From Desulfobacula sp. (GTDB lineage Bacteria; Desulfobacterota; Desulfobacteria; Desulfobacterales; Desulfobacteraceae): DNA of 11,011 nt. The stretch lies in NCBI GenBank assembly GCA_027858355.1, contig JAQICW010000412.1, forward strand, positions 1-11,011, given 5' to 3'. Numbering within the stretch: the first letter of the stretch is position 1; every line of letters begins with the position of its first letter. A program made the position numbers and the translations under genes. A model generated the notes under the pieces. It was not told the origin of the DNA. It ran no database searches and saw only the letters and a list, made by a program, of their open reading frames with translations. Positions 5,711 through 11,011 of the stretch are shown one piece after another.

Positions 5711-6544
5711 TCATCGTTTAATCACCAACGTCACAATCAGCATGGAAATCAAACCAACTCCCGACCAGGTCGATATTTCCAGCTTATTGTTTAATGCATA
5801 ATTGAAGATGCCAAGAAGAAAACGAAATATCCACGGCAGTTCATTATCATATTGCCTGCCAACATTTACACCTGGTAATTGTTGATATCCTGCAATCTTG
5901 GTAATCTGGCCCCGGGCATCTCCGTTTCCCTGAAGGAGAATAGGGTTTCCCCCTGTTCCTGCCTGTTTTATATTGTGTATGGCAGCAACTGACTGCTCAG
6001 CCTGTTCAGGATTCAAACTATTAAAACCAGGCCCATGCCTGATAATATTTTCAATATCCTTTTTAAGTTTTTCTCCCTCCCGCACCTCACCTGCCATTGC
6101 CGATTGCGGTTTAACTCTATTCTTTTGCTTTTCAAGATAGGGAATCCGAAGATCCTTTAAAAGCAACTCACTTCTTTTCTTATAGGCCAGGTATTCATCC
6201 AGAATATTTTGAAGTCTTAAATTTGCAGCAAGGAGCCGGTCAAGGGATTCTTCAGGATCAATTGCCTCTTTTGAAAGGATACTCAAGGGGATATCAATGT
6301 TCACACGATCAGCAAATACCAGGGCATTATTCCCGGAACCCAGGGAAATACCAGGATCTTTACAGCCCTCTTCCCTATTATAATGAAGTCCATAGGTGTT
6401 TGACAAATTGTCAGGGACAGAAAAGTTTGTTGAAAACCCTTGGCAATTTTTATCATCAGTGTGAGAAAACCAGGAGTAGGAAAGGCCCGGCATAAGAAAC
6501 AACAACGCAGACAGATAAATTATAGTATATTTAAACAAGGCCAT
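5711..6544 (-). CDS. Secreted or membrane-anchored protein of unknown function
   Basis: This 277-residue protein is not one I recognise. It has a Sec-type signal peptide (residues 1 to about 24: Lys5, hydrophobic core, SYS before the likely cut) and an N-terminal region with two cysteines (34 and 61) that could form a disulfide. A charged, probably coiled-coil helix follows at about 98-170, then a Gly/Asn-rich stretch at about 195-230. The end has an amphipathic segment (WIFRFLLGIFNYAL, 238-251) and a transmembrane helix at about 261-275 closed by Lys-Arg. It is thus probably held in the inner membrane with its bulk in the periplasm. I chose the ATG at 6544, with GGGGG upstream; an ATG five codons earlier (6559) has a poor ribosome site and lies in a small hairpin. 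Its stop is 150 bp from the TPR lipoprotein start, suggesting one operon and a shared function. Confidence 0.75.
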   Translation of the reverse strand: MALFKYTIIYLSALLFLMPGLSYSWFSHTDDKNCQGFSTNFSVPDNLSNTYGLHYNREEGCKDPGISLGSGNNALVFADRVNIDIPLSILSKEAIDPEESLDRLLAANLRLQNILDEYLAYKKRSELLLKDLRIPYLEKQKNRVKPQSAMAGEVREGEKLKKDIENIIRHGPGFNSLNPEQAEQSVAAIHNIKQAGTGGNPILLQGNGDARGQITKIAGYQQLPGVNVGRQYDNELPWIFRFLLGIFNYALNNKLEISTWSGVGLISMLIVTLVIKR

Positions 6545-6581
6545 CCTAATAACCCCCATGCCCTAGCGGGCACAACAAAGG

Positions 6582-6675
6582 ATGAAAGTAATGAGTGGTG
6601 AGTATTGGGTATTGAGGGAAGCTAAATTGACAAGTTGGTTCTCATGACTCATGACTCATAACGAACTACTTTCAT
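6582..6675. repeat. 94-bp imperfect inverted-repeat element in the divergent promoter region
   Basis: ATGAAAGTA (6582-6590) is the exact complement of TACTTTCAT (6667-6675). Immediately inside, ATGAGTGGTGAGT (6591-6603) pairs with ACTCATGACTCAT (6647-6659) at 11 of 13 positions, with a 7-nt bulge at 6660-6666. The right arm is itself two tandem CATGACT heptamers. The loop holds heptamer-like GTATTGG/GTATTGA. The structure could be a non-autonomous mobile element or a regulatory stem-loop. It fills most of the gap between the divergent genes, and I see no gene in 6545-6798. Confidence 0.7.
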
Positions 6676-6695
6676 ATAAAGTTATAAATTTTTAA

Positions 6696-6725
6696 TTGAC
6701 AAATATCAACGTCGCGTAATATTAC
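6696..6725 (+). promoter_or_regulatory. Predicted promoter of the TPR-LolA-like-barrel operon
   Basis: A consensus TTGACA at 6696-6701 is followed after 18 nt by TATTAC (6720-6725), a 4 of 6 match. The TSS would be near 6732, giving a leader of about 65 nt before the ATG at 6799. The -35 is good, the -10 moderate and the spacer slightly long. Confidence 0.45.
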
Positions 6726-6798
6726 TATCCTAATCCAATACTGATAACACAAAACAAAAAGATCTGTCCATTTTTTTAAATATATCCGGAGGTTGTCC

Positions 6799-9087
6799 AT
6801 GAAATTTTGTTTAAAGCTCACAATAATTACCCTGATCCTGTTTATTTCCGTTGTGGGCTGTGCAAATACGGAGGACAAAAAATTAAACCACTTTAATAAG
6901 GGGACGGAATATTTTGAGGCAAAAGAGTATAAAAAAGCTGAGATCGAATTTAAAAATGCCCTCCAGATAGACAACCGCTATATTGATGCTCTCATGAAGC
7001 TTGGGGATACCATGATGAAACTTGGCCAGGCCAGGCAGGCATTTACTGCCTATTCCCAGGTGGAAAAGATCTCTCCGGACAATGTCCAGGCCCTTATTAA
7101 CCTGGCAAAATTTTATTTGTTAGCCAAAAAACAGGACCAGGCAAAAACAAGAATAGAAAAAATCCTTGAACTGGATAAAAACAATATTGAGGCCCTTTAT
7201 TTAAAAGCCCAGGTTCTGACCGCTCAAAAGAAGTTTGAAACTTCTGCCGGCATCTTTGAAAAAATCCTGGAAATTAAAGAGGACCATATCCCATCCCTCC
7301 AGGGACTGGCCAGGCTTAAAAGCTTTAAAAAAGAATTTGACCAGGCAGAAGCACTTTTGCTGAAAGCTGTGGCTGCAGCCCCCAATGCCACACAGCCAAG
7401 GTTGGCCCTTTTCAGTTTTTATATCAGCCAGAAAGATCTTTTAAAAGCTGAAGAACAGCTTAAACTTTCAGCACAAGAAAATCCTGACAATCCAGACCAC
7501 CAGATAGTTCTTGGAAATTTTTATTTAAAGATACGAAAACCCGTCCTTGCTGAAGAGGCTTATAAAAAAGCTGTGGAAACAGCACCGGATACGGTTAAAC
7601 CCTATTTAATCCTTGCAGGGTTTTACGATGTTATTGGCAAGAAAGAAAAAGCCCTGGAAATATATGAAAAAGCTGTCAGCATTGATCCTGAAGACATAAC
7701 TGCCAAACAGACCCTTGCAAGGTTCCAGTATAAAAACAAAAATGTGGATGAAGCTCAAAAACTTATATCTGAAATACTTGAACAAAGACCCAGCTTTTTG
7801 CCTGCAAAAATGCTCCAGAGTGAAATTCATATTTTTAAGAAAGAATTTGAAAAAGCTATCCGTTTACTGGCCGACCTTGAAAACGAAGAATCCAATGCCC
7901 CCAGGGTGTATTATTTCAAAGGTCTTTGCCAGTTAGGACTTGGTAATACTGACCAGGCAGCCGCATCCGTATCCAAGGCTGTAGAACTGAACCCCGGGTA
8001 TTTGAAAGCCCGCCTTCTTCTTGCAGATATCTATCTTCATCAGCGATCCTTTGACCTTGCATCAAACCAGGCTTCTGAAGTATTAAAATTAAATGCCTCC
8101 ACAGAAAGAGCCCTGATGATAAGAGCCAGTTCCCATATGGGCCTTGGAAAATTTAAAGAAGCTGAACAAGACTATGAAAAAATCATAGAAATAAGCCCGG
8201 ACAATCCTGGAGGTTATTATCGCCTGGCCTATCTTAAATCAGGCCTGAAACAATACGAAAAAGCCGAAGCATTGCTTGAAAAAGCCTATTCCCTTAATAA
8301 CCAGCTCATTGATGTATTTACATTAAGGGTGAGAATCAGCCTTGCCCAAAAAAAGATTACAAAAGCCCATGACCTCTGCCTGCAGCAGCTGGAAATTGCC
8401 AAAGACCATAAACGTATCCAAGCTATTGTGCATACTGTCCAGGCCACAGTTTTTCTGGCTGAAAAAAAACTGGATGAGGCTAAAACATCTTATAATCAAG
8501 CCATTGAAACAGATCCTGAATATTTGATACCCTATAATTCCCTTGCCAAACTCTTTCTTGCACAAAAAGAGCTGAACAATGCAAAAGACCAGTACACAAT
8601 AATCCTTGACAAGAACCCGAAACTTGCCCCTCCCCATATGATGCTGGGTACCATATATGAAGTGGAAAAAGATTATGCCAGGGCAGAAGATCATTATAGA
8701 AAAGCACTTGAAATCAATCCAACATTTGCCGCAGCAGCCAACAACCTTGCCTACCACTTGGCAGAAAGAACTGATAAATATGATGAGGCTTTAAAATATG
8801 CCAGAATGGCAAAGGAACATTTTCCTGAAGATCCCGGGATAATGGATACCCTGGGGCTAGTCTACTATAAAAAAGAACTTTACGGCAATGCCGTGAATGA
8901 ATTTATTGATGCCCTGAAAAAACTTCCCGATAATCCAATTGTTCATTACCATCTCGGGCTTGCCTACAATAAAAAAGGAAGTATTGACCTTGCCAGAAAA
9001 GAACTTTTAAGGGCCCTGGAGATTAACAAAGAATTTCCCGGGGCTGAAAATGCCAAAACCCTTCTTACCGAATTAGATAAAGGATGA
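6799..9087 (+). CDS. TPR-repeat lipoprotein, PrsT-like
   Basis: This 762-residue protein has a classic lipoprotein signal: Lys2 and Lys6, a hydrophobic core, and lipobox VVGC with Cys21. About twenty TPR units follow with clear 34-residue spacing (FNKGTEYFEAKEYKKAEIEF from about 32, and similar units throughout). The C-terminal block, with NNLAYHLAE, IMDTLGLVYYKKELY and VHYHLGLAYNKKG, matches the PrsT-type family (about 900 residues when linked to exosortase/PEP-CTERM systems). This one is shorter, and no exosortase or PEP-CTERM protein is in view. The start is the ATG at 6799, with CGGAGG ending 6 nt upstream; a TTG at 6793 falls right beside that Shine-Dalgarno and is unlikely. The stop overlaps the next gene's tandem ATGs. 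It is a paralogue of the leftward TPR lipoprotein and probably scaffolds an envelope assembly. Confidence 0.88.
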   Translation: MKFCLKLTIITLILFISVVGCANTEDKKLNHFNKGTEYFEAKEYKKAEIEFKNALQIDNRYIDALMKLGDTMMKLGQARQAFTAYSQVEKISPDNVQALINLAKFYLLAKKQDQAKTRIEKILELDKNNIEALYLKAQVLTAQKKFETSAGIFEKILEIKEDHIPSLQGLARLKSFKKEFDQAEALLLKAVAAAPNATQPRLALFSFYISQKDLLKAEEQLKLSAQENPDNPDHQIVLGNFYLKIRKPVLAEEAYKKAVETAPDTVKPYLILAGFYDVIGKKEKALEIYEKAVSIDPEDITAKQTLARFQYKNKNVDEAQKLISEILEQRPSFLPAKMLQSEIHIFKKEFEKAIRLLADLENEESNAPRVYYFKGLCQLGLGNTDQAAASVSKAVELNPGYLKARLLLADIYLHQRSFDLASNQASEVLKLNASTERALMIRASSHMGLGKFKEAEQDYEKIIEISPDNPGGYYRLAYLKSGLKQYEKAEALLEKAYSLNNQLIDVFTLRVRISLAQKKITKAHDLCLQQLEIAKDHKRIQAIVHTVQATVFLAEKKLDEAKTSYNQAIETDPEYLIPYNSLAKLFLAQKELNNAKDQYTIILDKNPKLAPPHMMLGTIYEVEKDYARAEDHYRKALEINPTFAAAANNLAYHLAERTDKYDEALKYARMAKEHFPEDPGIMDTLGLVYYKKELYGNAVNEFIDALKKLPDNPIVHYHLGLAYNKKGSIDLARKELLRALEINKEFPGAENAKTLLTELDKG

Positions 9088-9092
9088 TGATG

Positions 9093-9839
9093 ATGAAAAT
9101 CTTTAAATCATTCGGATATGTCATTATTGTATTGCTCATCTCTTGTTTTTATGCAAATGCGAACGATATGACAGGAAAAGAGCTTGCCCAGAAAGTATTT
9201 GACAGGGACAGGGGAAACAACTCCATTTCAACAGCACAAATGGTCCTTGTCAATAAAAGCGGCAACAAAAGGACAAGGCAATTTGTCAACCAGCGAATCC
9301 TGGAAAACGATCTTGAAAGCCAGATCATAAGGTTTACCTCCCCTGCCGACATTGACGGCACAGGTTTTCTGACCATTGAAAAACCCGGGCTGGAAACAGA
9401 GCAATTCCTCTACCTTCCGGCCCTGCGAAGAACAAGAAGGATTGTCAGCTCCCAGAAGTCCCACAGGTTTGTGAACAGTGATTTTACCTATGAAGACATG
9501 GAACGTCACCCTGTGGACGATTATACCTATAAAATCATTGGCTCCAAAAGCGTCGGCACTCTGGAATGTTATGAACTGGAAATCCGTCCCAAAAAAACAA
9601 CAGAGTCCCAGTACAGCCTGACCCAGAGCCTGGTTACGAAACAATCCCTTGTGCCCTTGCTTGTCAAATATTTTGACAAAAAAGGGAATCACATCAAAAC
9701 CTACAAGGTGTTAAAACTGGAACAGGTCCAGGGCATATGGACCGAGTCAACCATAAGCATGGAAGACTCTGGAAAAGGACATAAACCTATATTCAACTTG
9801 AAAACATCAAATATAATACAGATATTGACAAAGATCTGA
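9093..9839 (+). CDS. LolA-like outer-membrane lipoprotein-sorting protein, C-terminus frameshifted
   Basis: The protein has a signal peptide (about 1-23, cleaving near ANA) and then the PF17131 LolA-like beta half-barrel. Family motifs are FTSPADIDGTGFL (81-93), LYLPALRRTRRI (106-117) and FVNSDFTYEDME (126-137). Such proteins bind lipid or lipoprotein in the periplasm and are commonly encoded with RND/MMPL transporters and DUF1302-like barrels. Four tandem ATGs (9084-9095) overlap the upstream stop; AAAGGA fits the last one best. As read, the end is anomalous: after HK the frame gives a non-family tail and stops at 9839. The -1 frame from 9785 supplies a family-like end to 9868. One extra A in the AAA at 9783-9785 would restore a protein of about 258 residues. 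This may be a sequence error or a recent mutation. Confidence 0.87.
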   Translation: MKIFKSFGYVIIVLLISCFYANANDMTGKELAQKVFDRDRGNNSISTAQMVLVNKSGNKRTRQFVNQRILENDLESQIIRFTSPADIDGTGFLTIEKPGLETEQFLYLPALRRTRRIVSSQKSHRFVNSDFTYEDMERHPVDDYTYKIIGSKSVGTLECYELEIRPKKTTESQYSLTQSLVTKQSLVPLLVKYFDKKGNHIKTYKVLKLEQVQGIWTESTISMEDSGKGHKPIFNLKTSNIIQILTKI

Positions 9840-9868
9840 TATCCAGAAAAGGACTTGAAAATTATTAG
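9785..9868 (+). other. Displaced C-terminus of the LolA-like gene (-1 frame)
   Basis: Reading from 9785 in the -1 frame gives TYIQLENIKYNTDIDKD followed by LISRKGLENY and TAG at 9866-9868. The pattern IxYNxxIxxxxxSxxxLE is the normal end of PF17131 proteins. The frame has a stop just upstream (9782-9784), so the shift must lie within a few bases of 9785. Confidence 0.85.
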
Positions 9869-9921
9869 CACGGTATCATTATTGCTTTCCTTGGTAATCA
9901 ACACCAGCAAAGGAACAGGTA

Positions 9922-11011
9922 ATGACATTGGCACAACCCTGCAAATCATTCATAACCCTCTTATTTACTATCATTTCAGCATTCCTTGTGATGCCGGCAA
10001 ATTCTTCCGCCCTTCCCTCCAATAGTGTCAAAAACATAACATTTTACAAAAAGCCAACCCTGGAAACAGCCATTGTTTTCCTGGAAAAACTTCCAAAAAT
10101 AAAATTTTTTGTCCTTCACAACCCGGAACGGATAATCGTGGATATCAAAGATGCCTTTGTACCCCAGATAAACATCAAAAAAGAAACTAGAGGCGAAGCT
10201 ATTAAGAGAATCCGTGTAGGACAGAACAAAAAAAATACCGCTAGAATTGTCCTTGATATCAACAAGGATATCCAATACGATTTTAAGATCAAAAAAGAAA
10301 TGGTCGATGGAAAACCAGCTGTAAAAATTATGGTATCTTCGCTTAAAAAAGAAAGAAAAAAGAATTCGCCCCCCTCACCAATACTTTTTGATCCAATAGA
10401 AACAAATGCAATACCCCCTGAAAAATCTTTTGAAAAAATCACAGTCAAAGAACCTGAGGGATCTCTTGTATTGTTTGATGATGCCATGCCCAATGATATT
10501 TTTAACAAAACAGATAAACAGGAAAAAAAATCAGATTTTTCCATATCAGGTATTTTGCATGTAAGAACAACCCTTCAAGCCAAGAAAAATAATAGTCTTG
10601 AAAACAATACCACCATCAGAAACCGGATAAAGGTGGAAACCAGGTATAAAAACCTGCTGACCTTATCAGCCCTGTCAGACTATCTCTATTTTGGTAAAGA
10701 GAATGAAACAGATGAGTTTGACCTGGATCTCCATGAAGCAAAATGGCAATATAATGGGGAAAATTATGGCTTTTCCATTGGCAGGCAGATCATTCGATGG
10801 GGCAAAGCAGACCAGATCAGCCCGGTTGATACTTTGAACCCCCAGGATATGAGGGAATTTATTATCCCTGAATATGAAGAAAGAAAAATCCCGATCTGGA
10901 TGGCTGACCTGAATCTGTTTTTTGATAAATTCATCCTGGAAGGGGTTTTTATTCCATTTTTTGAAAAATCCAGAATGGATTATTTTGGCACTGACTGGTC
11001 CATATTCGGGC
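9922..11011 (+). CDS. AMIN-domain plus DUF1302-like outer-membrane barrel protein, partial
   Basis: The gene is open from the ATG at 9922 to the window edge (363 codons plus one base), preceded by AAAGGA at 7-nt spacing; the upstream frame is closed by a TAA at 9895. A signal peptide covers residues 1 to about 30. An AMIN-type domain spans about 36-138 (FFVLHNPERIIVDIKDAF at 62-79, RIVLDINKD at 108-116); AMIN domains bind peptidoglycan in AmiC and PilQ. A Lys/Glu-rich linker runs to about 205. From 206 a beta-rich region begins with FSISGILHVRTTL and contains the DUF1302-like signature GRQIIRWGKADQISPVDTLN (287-306), then PQDMREF and EERKIPIWMADL. This is an outer-membrane beta-barrel family often found with LolA-like proteins and RND transporters. 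The 53-bp gap to the previous gene (past its restored stop) suggests the same operon. The C-terminal half is missing beyond the window. Confidence 0.85.
   Translation, partial: MTLAQPCKSFITLLFTIISAFLVMPANSSALPSNSVKNITFYKKPTLETAIVFLEKLPKIKFFVLHNPERIIVDIKDAFVPQINIKKETRGEAIKRIRVGQNKKNTARIVLDINKDIQYDFKIKKEMVDGKPAVKIMVSSLKKERKKNSPPSPILFDPIETNAIPPEKSFEKITVKEPEGSLVLFDDAMPNDIFNKTDKQEKKSDFSISGILHVRTTLQAKKNNSLENNTTIRNRIKVETRYKNLLTLSALSDYLYFGKENETDEFDLDLHEAKWQYNGENYGFSIGRQIIRWGKADQISPVDTLNPQDMREFIIPEYEERKIPIWMADLNLFFDKFILEGVFIPFFEKSRMDYFGTDWSIFG

Noticed and set aside
5711..5760. PEP-CTERM or other exosortase sorting signal at the end of the anchored protein
   Set aside because: There is a terminal transmembrane helix with Lys-Arg, but no PEP, IPTL, GlyGly or similar motif before it and no sortase in view; a plain tail anchor explains it.
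6223..6495. Plus-strand frame inside the membrane-protein gene
   Set aside because: The opposite strand has a signal peptide and a transmembrane helix in a coherent protein; this frame has no motif and no ribosome site.
6672..6974. Minus-strand frame over the rightward operon's promoter
   Set aside because: It covers the promoter, the Shine-Dalgarno and signal-peptide codons of the TPR gene, has no ribosome site, and its product looks like random low-complexity hydrophobic sequence.
8323..9692. Long minus-strand open frames (8323-8757, 9228-9692)
   Set aside because: They lie wholly inside the strongly supported TPR and LolA-like genes, are rich in Phe/Cys/Ile as expected of antisense translation, and match no family.
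9781..9793. Programmed -1 ribosomal frameshift in the LolA-like gene
   Set aside because: The site GGA CAT AAA CCT has no X-XXY-YYZ slippery heptamer, and I see no strong downstream stem-loop or pseudoknot.
10116..10544. Minus-strand frame of 142 codons near the right end, and 9976-10275
   Set aside because: They are antisense to the AMIN-barrel gene, whose plus-strand frame is open to the window edge with recognisable domains.

Overview
The window looks like an accessory region of a moderately AT-rich Gram-negative bacterium, most likely a sulfate-reducing Desulfobacterota (Desulfobacterales-like). This is inferred from the style of the envelope genes (PrsT-like TPR lipoproteins, a PF17131 LolA-like protein, an AMIN plus DUF1302-like barrel) and from short CTTTGTG-type dispersed repeats. 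No marker gene proves the taxonomy.

Region 1 (1-3211) is a toxin-antitoxin cluster with three different systems end to end. HipB/HipA (+) has its own promoter and a candidate operator. A ribbon-helix-helix antitoxin with a MazF/PemK toxin (-) has a good sigma70 promoter. An AbrB-fold antitoxin with a PIN-domain VapC toxin (+) has a promoter overlapped by two tandem GTAAT-N3-ATTAC palindromes. In each pair antitoxin and toxin overlap by 4 nt (ATGA). The MazF module is flanked by short repeats in the same order and orientation on both sides, suggesting insertion or duplication by recombination.

Region 2 (3216-6544, - strand) has two genes: a secreted, C-terminally membrane-anchored protein of unknown function, then a large TPR lipoprotein. 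The start of the TPR gene is disturbed. A hairpin-forming dispersed repeat lies between the two genes, a strong Shine-Dalgarno leads into a 12-codon ORF in the wrong frame, and the apparent lipoprotein signal begins just after an 8-T run. The TPR domain also carries a 7-copy in-frame 9-bp minisatellite (Gly-Gln-Ser).

Region 3 (6545-6798) is a divergent intergenic region with a roughly 94-bp imperfect inverted-repeat element and a promoter for the rightward genes.

Region 4 (6799-11011, + strand) is a probable operon. A second TPR lipoprotein, paralogous to the first, is followed by a LolA-like protein whose last ~26 residues are displaced by a -1 frameshift, then by an AMIN-domain plus DUF1302-like outer-membrane barrel protein that runs off the window. 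The last gene is incomplete and easy to overlook. Regions 2 and 4 together look like an envelope system: two outer-membrane TPR lipoproteins, a periplasmic lipid or lipoprotein carrier, a barrel, and an inner-membrane-anchored partner. An RND/MMPL-type transporter may lie beyond the right edge; that is inference only.
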